Assembly: GCA_963744115.1 (NCBI GenBank)
Contig: CAVUSI010000001.1
Location: 62,001 to 126,000, forward strand
Origin: Chersky-267 sp963744115
Lineage (GTDB): Bacteria; Chloroflexota; Limnocylindria; Limnocylindrales; CSP1-4
Length of the DNA: 64,000 nt
Direction: 5' to 3'
Part shown: piece by piece, positions 16,926-25,597 of the stretch
How positions within the stretch are numbered: position 1 is the first letter of the stretch
How the letters are laid out: the number at the start of each line of letters is the position of its first letter
Notes under the pieces: generated by a model
Told to the model about the DNA's origin: nothing
The model's input: the letters and a program-made list of their open reading frames with translations, nothing else
The model's database searches: none
Made by a program: the position numbers and the translations under genes

Positions 16926-17683
16926 CGGTCGGGCCGCTGGGTCGGCGGCGCGAGGCGACCCTCGGCGTCGTCCGAGGCGGCCAGCTCGGCGGCTCGGAGC
17001 AGCGAGGCCACGGTGCCCGCATCGGCCCACTGGCCCTCGTACACCGGGGCATGGAGGCGGCCATCCGCGACGTAGTGGTTCAGCACGTCGGTGATCTCGA
17101 ACTCGCCCCGTCCCGACGGCGCCAGGTGCTCGATGACGTCGAATGCGTCCGGGCGCAGGAAGTAGACCCCGATCGGGATGAGGTCGCTCTTCGGCTTCGC
17201 CGGCTTCTCCTCGAAGCCGACGACCCGGCCCGCCGGGTCGAGCTCGGCGACGCCGAACCGCTCGGGGTCCGGAACGCGGTAGAGGAGCGTGCCGGCGCCC
17301 CACGGCCCCGCCTCGAACTCGCGGGCGACCGGCTCGAGCGCCGGGCCGCGCAGGATGTTGTCGCCGAGGACACAGCAGAACGCTTCGTCGCCCACGAAGT
17401 CGCGGGCGAGCCCGATCGCGTGGGCGATCCCGAGCGCCCCGCGCTGGTAGCGGTAGGTCAGATCGAGGCCGAAATGGGCGCCGTCGGCGAGCAGCTCGAC
17501 GACGTCGCCGACGGACTTGCCGCCGACGATGACCATCACCTCGCGGATCCCCATCCCCGCCAGCGTCTCGATCGGGTAGTAGATCATCGGCCGGTCGTAG
17601 ATCGGCAGCAGATGCTTGTTGGTCACGATCGTGAGCGGGTAGAGCCGGGTGGCCGTGCCACCGGCCAGGACGATGCCCTTCAT
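16922..17683 (-). CDS. rmlA: Glucose-1-phosphate thymidylyltransferase
   Basis: Encodes 253 residues. MKGIVLAGGTATRLYPLT is the nucleotidyltransferase signature, LLPIYDRPMIYYP, VLGDNI and FEEKPAKPKSD follow. Reaction: glucose-1-phosphate plus dTTP to dTDP-glucose and pyrophosphate, the first rhamnose step. It is somewhat shorter than the 290-residue enterobacterial enzyme, as the short RmlA form is. ATG 17683 follows a TACGCT hexamer by eight bases, so the four-gene rml operon is probably transcribed as a leaderless message from here. Confidence 0.93.
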   Translation of the reverse strand: MKGIVLAGGTATRLYPLTIVTNKHLLPIYDRPMIYYPIETLAGMGIREVMVIVGGKSVGDVVELLADGAHFGLDLTYRYQRGALGIAHAIGLARDFVGDEAFCCVLGDNILRGPALEPVAREFEAGPWGAGTLLYRVPDPERFGVAELDPAGRVVGFEEKPAKPKSDLIPIGVYFLRPDAFDVIEHLAPSGRGEFEITDVLNHYVADGRLHAPVYEGQWADAGTVASLLRAAELAASDDAEGRLAPPTQRPDR

Positions 17684-17691
17684 CGGGCGGT

Positions 17692-17697
17692 AGCGTA
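17692..17697 (-). promoter_or_regulatory. -10 element TACGCT of the rml operon
   Basis: TACGCT ends eight bases before the rmlA ATG at 17683, within the 40-base gap after mreC. The spacing predicts a leaderless rmlABDC message. Confidence 0.5.
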
Positions 17698-17723
17698 CCA
17701 GCGCGCGACGGCCGCGCCCGGGC

Positions 17724-18665
17724 CTACGGTCCGGGTGTCGCGCTCGCGCACGGCCCGGATCCGTCGGACCCCGCACCGCCGGAGGCGCACGGGGCCGGCG
17801 ACTGGTCGACCGGCGGCAGGCCGCCCTTGTAGTCGGTGATCACGAGGACGTACTCGAGCCGGTCGAGGTCCGCGGCGGGCTGGATGAACGCCGTCTGGGT
17901 GACCGCGTTCGCGTCGTGCTCGACATCGACCAGCGAGCCGATCAGCAGGCCCTTGGGGAACGGCGATCGGACGCCGCCGCCCAGGTCGATCCCAGCCGTC
18001 ACCACGGTATCGCCGATCTGGAGCCGCTCCGTCGTATCGATGTTCTCCATGATCAGGACGCCGCCCAGCTGGCCGACGACCGAGCCGGTGGCCTGGTTGG
18101 TCCCGAGCTGGCCGATCACCGTCGAACCGGTGTCGTTGATCAGGAGGACCGACGCGGAGTCCCCGGTGACGCCGGTGATCCGGCCGACCAGGGCCCCGCC
18201 GGCACCCACGACGACATCCCCCTCGCGGACGCCGGAATCCGAACCGACGTCGATCGTGACGACGCGGCGGAACTGGGAAGTCTCGCGAGCGATGACCGAA
18301 CCGGTCACCGTCGAGTACTTCAGCGAGCCCTTGACGTCGAGCAGCTCGGTCAGGATGGCGTTCTGCCGCTCGAGCTCCTTCGTCCGGGCGTTCTCAGCCG
18401 CCAGTCGGGCGTTGTCGCGGGCGAGCTGGTCGTTGGTCCGATGGAGCGTCTGGATCTGCGTGACGGTCTGGACCAGGTCCGATGCGCCGCGGGCGACCGA
18501 GTCGAGCCCCGCCTGGATCGGGCGGAAGGCGAAGCGGACACCGTTCTGGATCTCCAGGGCGGGTCCGCTCGACGAGACGATCATCAAGCCGAGGCTGAGG
18601 CCGACCAGGACCACGAACAACGCCGTCCGGCGTCGAAGCAGCCGATCTCCGGACAGGGATGTCAC
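17724..18665 (-). CDS. mreC: Rod shape-determining protein MreC
   Basis: Encodes 313 residues: a short cytoplasmic basic head, one membrane helix (ALFVVLVGLSLGLMIVSS), a coiled coil (about 70-110, LARDNARLAAENARTKELERQNAILTEL region), then two beta-barrel domains with VVTIDVGSDSGVREGDVVV and GVRSPFPKGLLIGSLVDV. MreC links MreB filaments to peptidoglycan synthases on the outer side of the membrane. The GTG start at 18665 lies 12 bases after the mreB stop. The Pro/Ser/Gly-rich tail is not conserved. No mreD or pbp2 follows; the next gene is rmlA. Confidence 0.92.
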   Translation of the reverse strand: MTSLSGDRLLRRRTALFVVLVGLSLGLMIVSSSGPALEIQNGVRFAFRPIQAGLDSVARGASDLVQTVTQIQTLHRTNDQLARDNARLAAENARTKELERQNAILTELLDVKGSLKYSTVTGSVIARETSQFRRVVTIDVGSDSGVREGDVVVGAGGALVGRITGVTGDSASVLLINDTGSTVIGQLGTNQATGSVVGQLGGVLIMENIDTTERLQIGDTVVTAGIDLGGGVRSPFPKGLLIGSLVDVEHDANAVTQTAFIQPAADLDRLEYVLVITDYKGGLPPVDQSPAPCASGGAGSDGSGPCASATPGP

Positions 18666-18677
18666 CGCGACGGCCGA

Positions 18678-19736
18678 TCAGCGCGGAGCGCGGGCGTACG
18701 TGTCCGCGACGAGGACCCGCTGCATCGCCGGGTTGGTCAGCTGCTCGAGGACGATCCCGGTCCCGCGCGCCACGCAGGTCAGCGGATCGTCGGCGATGTG
18801 GACCGGCATCTGGGTCGCCTCGGCGATCCGCTGGTCCAGGCCCGCGAGGAGCGCGCCGCCGCCGGCCAGGACGATGCCCTGGTCCATGATGTCGGCCACG
18901 AGCTCGGGCGGAGTCTCCTCGATGGTGTCCTTGATCGTATCGACGATCTGCTGGACCGAGGGTTCGATCGCTTCGCGGATCTGGTCGGCGCCGACCTCGA
19001 CGCTGCGCGGCAGCCCGGTCAGCAGGTCGCGGCCCCGGAGGGTGACCCGCTGGGCGTCCCACTCCCCGGGGTAGGCGGAGGCGATCGCGATCTTGATGTC
19101 CTCCGCGGTCCGCTCGCCGAGGAACAGGTTGTATTCGCGTCGGGCGAACAGGACGATGTCCTGGTCCATCTCGTCGCCGCCGATCCGGATGCTGCGCGCG
19201 ACCACGATCCCGCCGAGGCTGATGACCGCGACCTCGGTCGTCCCACCGCCGATGTCGACGATGAGACTGCCCGACGGCTCACTGACCGGCAGGCCGGCGC
19301 CGATCGCGGCGGCCATCGGCTCCTCGATGAGGCGGGCCCACCGAGCCCCGGCGTTGAGGGCCGCGTCGCGGACCGCCCGCTTCTCGACCTCGGTCACCCC
19401 TGACGGGATCCCCAGGAGCATCCGCGGCCGCGGGATGAGCCCGACCCGGTCGTGAACCCGGTTGACGAAGTACTTGAGCATCTGCTCGGTCACGTCGAAG
19501 TCGCTGATGACCCCGTCGCGCAGCGGTCGGACCGCGATGATGTTGGCGGGCGTCCGACCGACCATCCGCTTGGCCTCGGCGCCGATCGCCAGGACCTTCT
19601 TCGTCTTGGCCTCGATCGCGACCACGCTCGGCTCGCTCATGACGATCCCGCGGTTCCGGACATGGACCAGGGTGTTGGCGGTCCCGAGGTCGATCCCGAT
19701 GTCACGGGAGAAGTAGCCGAGGATCCGATCGAGCAT
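18678..19736 (-). CDS. mreB: Actin-like rod shape-determining protein MreB
   Basis: Encodes 352 residues. IGIDLGTANTLVHVRNRGIV is the phosphate-1 loop, IVDIGGGTTEVAVISLGG the phosphate-2 loop, and GIVLAGGGALLAGLD the adenosine site; the N-terminal amphipathic helix LDRILGYFSRD binds the membrane. MreB polymers guide lateral cell-wall synthesis, so the organism is probably rod-shaped or at least elongates. The start is ATG 19736, with AAGGA about 12 bases upstream; a frame 33 bases longer lacks family support. It forms a unit with mreC. A TATACT hexamer lies 89 bases upstream. Confidence 0.95.
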   Translation of the reverse strand: MLDRILGYFSRDIGIDLGTANTLVHVRNRGIVMSEPSVVAIEAKTKKVLAIGAEAKRMVGRTPANIIAVRPLRDGVISDFDVTEQMLKYFVNRVHDRVGLIPRPRMLLGIPSGVTEVEKRAVRDAALNAGARWARLIEEPMAAAIGAGLPVSEPSGSLIVDIGGGTTEVAVISLGGIVVARSIRIGGDEMDQDIVLFARREYNLFLGERTAEDIKIAIASAYPGEWDAQRVTLRGRDLLTGLPRSVEVGADQIREAIEPSVQQIVDTIKDTIEETPPELVADIMDQGIVLAGGGALLAGLDQRIAEATQMPVHIADDPLTCVARGTGIVLEQLTNPAMQRVLVADTYARAPR

Positions 19737-19825
19737 GTGCGGGGTAGTTCCTTCGTGGTGACACGGCACGACCTCCGCCGGTCGCTGGGGCGGGTCGCGC
19801 GCGTGATCCGAGGGGAAGCCCGTGC

Positions 19826-19831
19826 AGTATA
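19826..19831 (-). promoter_or_regulatory. Candidate -10 element TATACT upstream of mreB
   Basis: TATACT is 89 bases before the mreB start in the 133-base gap after the CvpA-like gene. It would give a leader of about 80 bases. Confidence 0.4.
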
Positions 19832-19869
19832 CCCGGCGCCGCCGCGGGCCCCGGCAGGGTGGTCCGTGC

Positions 19870-20433
19870 CTAGTCGATGCCAGGGACCTTGATGTCGCTG
19901 GGGATGATCGGGCCGAGGATGGTGAGCATGATCGGGACGGTCGTCGAGCGCAGGACGTCGGCGAGCCAGGAGTTCGCCAGGCCGTCGTGGAAGTACTTCA
20001 ACAGGAAGATCCCGGCCGCCGTCCGGCCGAGCTGGTTCGATTGCCCGTAGAAGGTGTCGAGGATCGCGATCCCGGCCGACACCAGCAGCGCGCCGACGAC
20101 CCCGCCGAGGATCGCTCCGAGCACCTGGTCGGCCATCTCCGAGACGCCGGCGAGCTGGACCGTCCCATACAGACGGCCGATGACGATGTTGCCGGCGATG
20201 AACACGACGACGAAGGCGACCGCGTACCCGAGCATCTCGGCGTAGGCCGGCGGGAGCGTCGTCCAGACCCGATCGATGAGCGCGCCGATCGGCACCCGCA
20301 GATAGGCGCCGGCGACGAAGGCCACGATCAGCATCAACAGCCCGATCAGCTGGAAGACGAGCCCGCGTCTCCAGCCGGTGAACGCCCCGCCGACGATGAA
20401 CGTCCCGATGACGATGTCCATGGTCGTGACCAC
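19870..20433 (-). CDS. CvpA-family membrane protein
   Basis: Encodes 187 residues with four or so hydrophobic segments. The opening MDIVIGTFIVGGAFTGWRRGLVFQLIGLLMLIVAF and the later AEMLGYAVAFVVVFIAGNIV are the CvpA/colicin V production pattern. The family sits in the inner membrane and is linked to cell-envelope stability; its biochemical role is unclear. GTG 20433 is used because AGGGG lies five to six bases upstream; ATG 20421 is the alternative. A TATCGT hexamer at 20471-20476 may be its -10. Confidence 0.8.
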   Translation of the reverse strand: MVTTMDIVIGTFIVGGAFTGWRRGLVFQLIGLLMLIVAFVAGAYLRVPIGALIDRVWTTLPPAYAEMLGYAVAFVVVFIAGNIVIGRLYGTVQLAGVSEMADQVLGAILGGVVGALLVSAGIAILDTFYGQSNQLGRTAAGIFLLKYFHDGLANSWLADVLRSTTVPIMLTILGPIIPSDIKVPGID

Positions 20434-20470
20434 GCGATCCCCTCATTGCCCAGGCCGAGCCGACCGCGCC

Positions 20471-20476
20471 ACGATA
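20471..20476 (-). promoter_or_regulatory. Candidate -10 element TATCGT
   Basis: TATCGT lies 37 bases before the GTG at 20433, in the 71-base gap after radC, with the AGGGG ribosome site between them. Confidence 0.3.
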
Positions 20477-20504
20477 GCGCCCTGGGTCGGGGCTCCGCTG
20501 GCCG

Positions 20505-21230
20505 TCAGGCGCGCGGTCCGGGGCGATCGAACGCGATGCCGCGGTCCCGCAGCGAGACGTAGGCGTCGTGGCCGATGACCAGGTGATCCAGCACGTCGAT
20601 GTCGAGCAGCCGCCCGGCCGCGAGCGCCTCCGCCGTCAGGTGGACGTCATCGGGACTGGGGGTCGGGTCGCCGCTCGGGTGGTTGTGGACGAGGATGACC
20701 CCGCTGGCGCTCAGCCGGACCGCGTCGCGGAACAGCTCGCCCACGCGGACCAGGCTCGAGGACACATTGCCCTGGTAGACCGTGGCGACACGGAGAACGA
20801 CGTTCTTCGTGTTGAGCAGGACGATCCGGAGCTCTTCCCGCTCGAGCCGGCCCATCTGGAGGATCAGCCGATCGGCCACGTCGAGCGGCGACCGGATGGT
20901 CCAGCGCCCGGCGGGCCAGTCGGCGAGCAACCGCCGACCGAGCTCGAACGCGGCCGCCAGCTGAGCCGCCTTGGCGGCGCCGACGCCCGGGATCGCCTCC
21001 AGCTCGAGATCGCTTGCGCGGGCCAACCCGGTCAGGCCGTCGTGCCTGGCCAGGGCCTCCTCCGCCAGCTCGACCGCGCTGACGCCGCGCGAGCCCGAGC
21101 CCCAGATGAGACCGATGAGCTCGGCTGCGGTGAGCCCGCCCGGTCCCCGCTGGGCCAGCCGCTCACGCGGTCGCTCGGCTTCCGGGATCTCACGGATCGC
21201 CCGCATCCTGGCCTCCATCGCCGACCGCAT
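20505..21230 (-). CDS. radC: RadC family JAB-domain protein
   Basis: Encodes 241 residues. An N-terminal helix-hairpin-helix region (LTAAELIGLIWGSG, LEAIPGVGAAKAAQLAAAFELGRR) precedes the JAB/MPN+ domain with VHNHPSGDPTPSPDD, which holds the metal-binding His-x-His and Asp. RadC was named for a DNA repair phenotype that is no longer accepted; the metal site suggests a hydrolase or DNA-binding role. ATG 21230 was taken as start; ATG codons at 21218 and 21206 are also in frame. Confidence 0.92.
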   Translation of the reverse strand: MRSAMEARMRAIREIPEAERPRERLAQRGPGGLTAAELIGLIWGSGSRGVSAVELAEEALARHDGLTGLARASDLELEAIPGVGAAKAAQLAAAFELGRRLLADWPAGRWTIRSPLDVADRLILQMGRLEREELRIVLLNTKNVVLRVATVYQGNVSSSLVRVGELFRDAVRLSASGVILVHNHPSGDPTPSPDDVHLTAEALAAGRLLDIDVLDHLVIGHDAYVSLRDRGIAFDRPGPRA

Positions 21231-21378
21231 CGTTGGTGTCCCCGGACCCGGTCGACGGGAGCCCGCCGATCTCCCCCGCCGCCCAGGCCCGAGGACGTCG
21301 CGCAGCCTACGGACCGGGCCTCACCGGTCCCTCACCAGGCGGTGCACCGGCGCTTTGTGGACGATCGAGCGCCCGACG

Positions 21379-22461
21379 TCAGGTCGCGCCGCCGCTCACT
21401 GCCGCGGCGGACAGGATCACGAGCACGCCGTTGAACGTGGCGTGCAGCCCGATCGAGGCGGCCAGCGACCGACGCGAGACGAAGATCCAGCCGAGGGCGA
21501 ACGCCACCGGGATCCGCGACCCGAAGGCCACCACGGCGGCGCGTCCGGCGTGGTCGAAATCGCTGCCGCTGAGGGTCAGGACGTGGACGAAGGCGAAGAA
21601 CAGCCCACCCTCGATGATCGCCCGACGAGCGCCGAACGAACGCAGCCAGGCGGTCGTGGCGAAGCCGCGGTAGAACAGCTCCTCGCTGATCGGGGCGACG
21701 ACGGCCGCGGCGAGCAGGCCCAGGACCAGCGCCGGCGCATCGGTCGGCGGGGCGATCGGGCCCTCGGGCGTGACCCCCATGACCGACACGAGGATCGCGG
21801 CGACGATCGAGGTCGCGAGGATGACCGGGATCGCGGCCGCGGCGCCGATCAGCAGGTCCCCGGCGATCCGCATCGGCGGTGCCGCGAGGACCCCGGTCGC
21901 GATCTCGCTCCACCCCAGCGCGCCGGTCCCGACGACCGTCATCCCGAGCAATCCGAGCCAGACCGCGCCGATCAGCGAGACGCCGATGAGCGTCCCGACG
22001 GGCGTTCGGAGGTCGAGGCCGGCCAGCTGGAACGGCAGCTCGATCAGGAGCGTCAGTGGGACGCTCGCGCCGAAGACGAGGAACGGCGAAGGGCCGCGAT
22101 AGGCGAGGTCGGACCGATCGCGGCGCTCGATGGCCTGGGCGCCGGCCGCGGCCGTCAGCCCGAGACCGAGGAGCAGTGCCCCGACGACCGCGACGACCAG
22201 CCCGCCGAGCCCACCCGAGCCGGAGACGATCGCCACACCGAGAAGGGGGCCACCCATCGCCGTGGCGAGCCAGCCCACCAGATACAGGCCGGGCGCCCGG
22301 CGTCCCTCGAGCGAGAACGTCTGGAGACCCGGTCGGGACGCAGGTGTCACGACGGGTGCGCCCGGACCCTCGGGCGGGCCAAGGACGGGGGATGCCGAAG
22401 GGTCGCCGGTCGGAACGGCGGCCGGGTCGTCACCGGCCGGTCCGTCGACCGGGCCGGTCAA
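21379..22461 (-). CDS. CPBP-family intramembrane metalloprotease
   Basis: Encodes about 360 residues. After a Pro/Gly/Ala-rich head of about 70 residues, there are eight or so hydrophobic segments. The CPBP motifs are present: EELFYRGF (paired Glu and Arg), FFAFVHV (His) and IGLHATFN (His/Asn). Family members cleave membrane proteins or modify prenylated peptides inside the membrane. The start is probably TTG 22461, which overlaps the TGA of the upstream zinc-ribbon gene (TTGA); there is no strong ribosome site, so a later start is possible. The coupling suggests a shared function with the zinc-ribbon protein. Confidence 0.8.
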   Translation of the reverse strand: MTGPVDGPAGDDPAAVPTGDPSASPVLGPPEGPGAPVVTPASRPGLQTFSLEGRRAPGLYLVGWLATAMGGPLLGVAIVSGSGGLGGLVVAVVGALLLGLGLTAAAGAQAIERRDRSDLAYRGPSPFLVFGASVPLTLLIELPFQLAGLDLRTPVGTLIGVSLIGAVWLGLLGMTVVGTGALGWSEIATGVLAAPPMRIAGDLLIGAAAAIPVILATSIVAAILVSVMGVTPEGPIAPPTDAPALVLGLLAAAVVAPISEELFYRGFATTAWLRSFGARRAIIEGGLFFAFVHVLTLSGSDFDHAGRAAVVAFGSRIPVAFALGWIFVSRRSLAASIGLHATFNGVLVILSAAAVSGGAT

Positions 22462-23180
22462 CGCTCCGGGACGGGGCCGGGGGACTTGCGGGACGTGCCC
22501 CTGATCGGCTTCCGGGTCGTCGTCGTCCTGGCCTGGGCCGGCTGCCCGGGGTTGGCCTGGGTCGGCCCCGGAGCGACTGCCGGGACCGCGGTGGGTGCGG
22601 CGACGGGGAGCGGTGCGGCCTGCGGCCCCCACAACGCGGGTGATTCGGACCGCTGGACGACGACGGCCGGTCTCGGCGCATTGAACGCCGCGGCGACCTC
22701 ACGTCGCTCGAAGTCCTTACCGCACCATGCGCACAGCGACCACTCGAGGCCGACGAGGCGGCTGCAGTTCGGGCAGACCCGATGGAGCCGCGTTCGGCAG
22801 GAGGGGCAGAGGAGCCACTCGTCGTTGATCCGGCGGTGGCAGCCCGGGCAATGCGGGACCGACTCGACCTCGTTGAGGAGCGCCTCCTCGGCGAGGGCTC
22901 GTTCGTTGACGTCGCCGATCCGCTCGTGCGGCCGGACGATCCGGTAGATGATCACTGCCAACACGAAGAAGACCGGGGTGAACAGGATGACGAGGCTGGC
23001 CGCGAGATAGGGCGCGACGGGGTTATCGGTGCGGCCCTGAAGGTCGCGGAACGCCCAGTACGCCGAGGCGAGCCAGAGCCCGACGACGTAGACCGCAGAC
23101 GCCTTCAGCCCGAACTGCACGATCGGATTGCCGAAGAAGCCTCCGATCGCCGTTCCGATCGGCGCGAGGATCTGTTCCAT
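22458..23180 (-). CDS. Membrane protein with double zinc ribbon
   Basis: Encodes 240 residues. There are two membrane helices (about 25-45, ASAVYVVGLWLASAYWAF, and about 58-80, YLAASLVILFTPVFFVLAV). Two zinc ribbons follow: CPGC...CPSC and CPNC...CAWC, about residues 110-150. The tail is Pro/Ala/Val-rich and ends in a basic stretch. No enzyme motif is seen. ATG 23180 has GGAGG 13 bases upstream, rather far. It is coupled to the CPBP protease gene. The arrangement of helices plus ribbons is unassigned; it may be a scaffold or a sensor. Confidence 0.75.
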   Translation of the reverse strand: MEQILAPIGTAIGGFFGNPIVQFGLKASAVYVVGLWLASAYWAFRDLQGRTDNPVAPYLAASLVILFTPVFFVLAVIIYRIVRPHERIGDVNERALAEEALLNEVESVPHCPGCHRRINDEWLLCPSCRTRLHRVCPNCSRLVGLEWSLCAWCGKDFERREVAAAFNAPRPAVVVQRSESPALWGPQAAPLPVAAPTAVPAVAPGPTQANPGQPAQARTTTTRKPIRGTSRKSPGPVPER

Positions 23181-23254
23181 CGGCTGGTGCTAGCCTCCCG
23201 CGGGGCGATGTCCGACAGCGTCGTCCCGGCGGGCACGGCCGGTGCGTCGGGCGC

Positions 23255-23260
23255 AGTGTA
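23255..23260 (-). promoter_or_regulatory. Candidate -10 element TACACT
   Basis: TACACT lies 74 bases before the ATG at 23180, in the 99-base gap between two zinc-ribbon genes. It would drive the zinc-ribbon/CPBP pair. Confidence 0.4.
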
Positions 23261-23279
23261 GCAGGGGCGAACGCGACCG

Positions 23280-24617
23280 CTAGACGGTCGGGCCGCTCAC
23301 TTCGTTGCGTTCGGGCCGGCTGGCGGCGACACCGCCCACGAGGAGCAGGACCGCTCCGGCCAGGAGAACGGCGACGCCGGTGCCCCCGCCGAAGGGTCGC
23401 GCGTAGTAGGCGAAGGCCAGTCCGGCAAGCAGTCCGCCGACGCCGATCGGCAGGACGCCGGACCGGATCCAGCCGGGGACGGGGTTCTCGACCAGGTGAA
23501 GGACGAGGACGCTGACCACAGCGGCGATGAGCAGCAGGTGCCCGAGGTTCGCGAGGCCCCATTCCGCGGTGTAGCCGACGCCACGCGACCCGAGGACCCC
23601 GTCGGTCGCCCAGGGCAGGATGAAGCTGACGATCGCCAGAGTCGACCCGCCGATGACCAGCCAGTCGGACATCCGGCGGGCTGCCGCACCGCTCTCGACC
23701 GCGGCGGGAGCACCCGCCACCACGGACGCTCCGTTCGCGGCACGGCCGTTCGCGGGATAGCCGGCGTAGGCGGTCCCGGGAACGGTGGCCCGGAACGGGT
23801 CCGGCCAGGCCGGGGCGGACGCCGGCGCGGCGGCGCGTCCGGTCCCTGTCACCGATGCCGGTCGCGTCGCCACCGGAGACGCGTAGGTCGCCGACGGGGC
23901 CAGGTAGGCACCAGCCACGGACCCGCCGGTCGGACCCGTCCCGTTGGCGGACGTCGCAGGCGACGGCTCGAGCGGGGCACCGCCGCCGCCGTTCCGTTGT
24001 GCATCCGCCGGTCGTGGCTGCCTGGGCGGCTTCGGCGGACGCGTCGCCGTGGCCGGCGGAGCGATCGCGGCTGCCGGAGCGATCGCGGCTGCCGGAGCGA
24101 TCGCGGCTGCCGGAGCCGTCATGGCCGCCGGAGCGATGGCGGCTGCCGGAGCGGACGCGACGACGGTGGCCGCCGCCGCGCCGACGGCGGGGTCGGACCA
24201 GCCGTGAAGGATGGGTGGCGCGACGTTCGGGACCGGTCCGAAGATCGACGTTTGGGCGTCGGCCACGGCGACGGTCGATGGGGCATCGGCCTTGGCCGCC
24301 GGCCGTGGCCGCGGCAGTCGCCGTGGAGCGCGCTTGACGGGTTGGGCAGGGGGTTCCGCGGCGGCGGGCGGACCGGGGTCGACCACGATCGGGGTCGGCG
24401 TCGGCACGGATCCCGTCTCCGGCTCCGCGCGACGGGCGGACGCGATCGGGCGGTCCTCGTCGACCTCCGGGAGCATCGGGTCGACGACCGGGGCATTCGC
24501 ATACCGGCGGGTCGAACCGACGACGGAGGCCAGCAACGTCCCACACGACTGACAGGACAGCCGGCCGGGCGCGACCGGACTCCCGCATTCCGGGCAGACG
24601 ACCGACGTTGCCGTCAT
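23280..24617 (-). CDS. Zinc-ribbon protein with Ala/Pro-rich linker and C-terminal membrane domain
   Basis: Encodes 445 residues. The N-terminal ribbon is CPECG...CQSCG (residues 8-26). A low-complexity Ala/Pro linker of about 260 residues follows and includes IAPAAA repeats. The C-terminal third has four hydrophobic segments (WLVIGGSTLAIVSFILPWA, LGHLLLIAAVVSVLVLHLV, VLPIGVGGLLAGLAFAYY, VAVLLAGAVLLLVGGV). ATG 24617 has GGGAGGAA four bases upstream. No catalytic motif is seen. Together with the next gene it makes two unrelated zinc-ribbon membrane proteins side by side; function is unknown. Confidence 0.75.
   Translation of the reverse strand: MTATSVVCPECGSPVAPGRLSCQSCGTLLASVVGSTRRYANAPVVDPMLPEVDEDRPIASARRAEPETGSVPTPTPIVVDPGPPAAAEPPAQPVKRAPRRLPRPRPAAKADAPSTVAVADAQTSIFGPVPNVAPPILHGWSDPAVGAAAATVVASAPAAAIAPAAMTAPAAAIAPAAAIAPAAAIAPPATATRPPKPPRQPRPADAQRNGGGGAPLEPSPATSANGTGPTGGSVAGAYLAPSATYASPVATRPASVTGTGRAAAPASAPAWPDPFRATVPGTAYAGYPANGRAANGASVVAGAPAAVESGAAARRMSDWLVIGGSTLAIVSFILPWATDGVLGSRGVGYTAEWGLANLGHLLLIAAVVSVLVLHLVENPVPGWIRSGVLPIGVGGLLAGLAFAYYARPFGGGTGVAVLLAGAVLLLVGGVAASRPERNEVSGPTV
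24061..24114. repeat. Three perfect 18-base tandem repeats inside a coding region
   Basis: Three copies of an 18-base unit (gcgatcgcggctgccgga) encode repeated Ala-Pro-Ala-Ala-Ala-Ile in the linker of the zinc-ribbon protein. The perfect identity suggests recent slippage and possible length variation among strains. Confidence 0.9.
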
Positions 24618-24665
24618 CCAGTTCCTCCCGCGGTCATGCGCACCGATCCAGCGGCGCGGCGCGGT

Positions 24666-25587
24666 CTACAGGGTGCCACCGGACCCGGGGACCAGACCAC
24701 CCACCCGATGGTCCCCCATGACGGCCAGACTCCAGGCGGCACTGCGCCACGCCGCGACGAGCCCGGCGAGCGCGAGCGCGCCGGCCCAGACCGCGACGAA
24801 CACGCCCACCGCCAGCGCGGTCAGGAGCGGCGACGCGCCGCCCAGCAGGGCCGATCGCGCCGCCGACCAGGCTGCGCCCGATGCGACCAATGCAGGAGCG
24901 ATCAGGAGGGCGCCGGCGAAGACGGTCGCGCCGAGCACCTCCACGGCTCGGATCGGATGCCGCGCGGTCCATCGCAGCGCACCCGTCACCGAGCCGATCG
25001 TGCTCCGGTCCTCGGCCAGCGCACGGCGGATGCTGACCGAACCAAGAAGCTCGCTGGCGAGCCAGCCGACCACGAGCAACGCGACGACCTCGGGAGCCGA
25101 GAGAAGGACGCGGACGACGAACGGCGCCTTCGAGTCGGACGGCAGGATGAGCTCCTGGTAGCCGACCTGGCCGAGACGGGTCGCCCCGAGCGCGATGGCC
25201 AGCCCGAACGGGACCAGGGCTGATCAGCCGGATCGCGCTCAGTGTCGCCAGACCGGGGTCGCGCGGTCCACCTGGTGGCCGCGGCACCACCGCCCGGACG
25301 AGCGCACGCTCGGCCGCGACCGAGATGACCGTGCCCACGAGGATCCAGGCACCCACGACGACGATCGTGGCGACGACCAGGCCGATGAACCGGGCCGACG
25401 GCCCGGCCGCAGTGACCGCGTTCGGGCCGATGAACGTGCTCACCCCCACCACGCTGGGGAGGACGATGATCGGAAGGGCGAGGATCACGATCCCGCCGCT
25501 TGCCAGGAACCCTGCCAGCGCGATGGCCCACAACCGCGGGTCGCCGATGACGCGGCTGCCGGCGCGACCGAGCAGACCGCCGGTCAC
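24666..25587 (-). CDS. Multi-pass membrane protein of unknown function, with one frameshift
   Basis: The frame from GTG 25587 (VTGGLLGRAGSRVIGDPRLW) runs with several membrane helices to about 25222. It then continues in another frame (LVPFGLAIALGATRLGQ) to the stop at 24666. The total of 922 bases is one more than a multiple of three, so a single extra base near 25213-25222 restores a 306-residue protein. Both halves are hydrophobic and of the same style (VVGWLASELLG, AVWAGALALAGLVAAW), so the gene looks intact apart from the indel. It follows the UPF0182 gene by ten bases and is probably co-transcribed. Function is unknown. The indel may be a sequencing error. Confidence 0.65.
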
Positions 25588-25597
25588 GAGCTCCGGT

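Noticed and set aside
24061..24114. Short tandem repeat as a CRISPR array
   Set aside because: The unit is 18 bases, has no spacers, and is a coding Ala/Pro linker.
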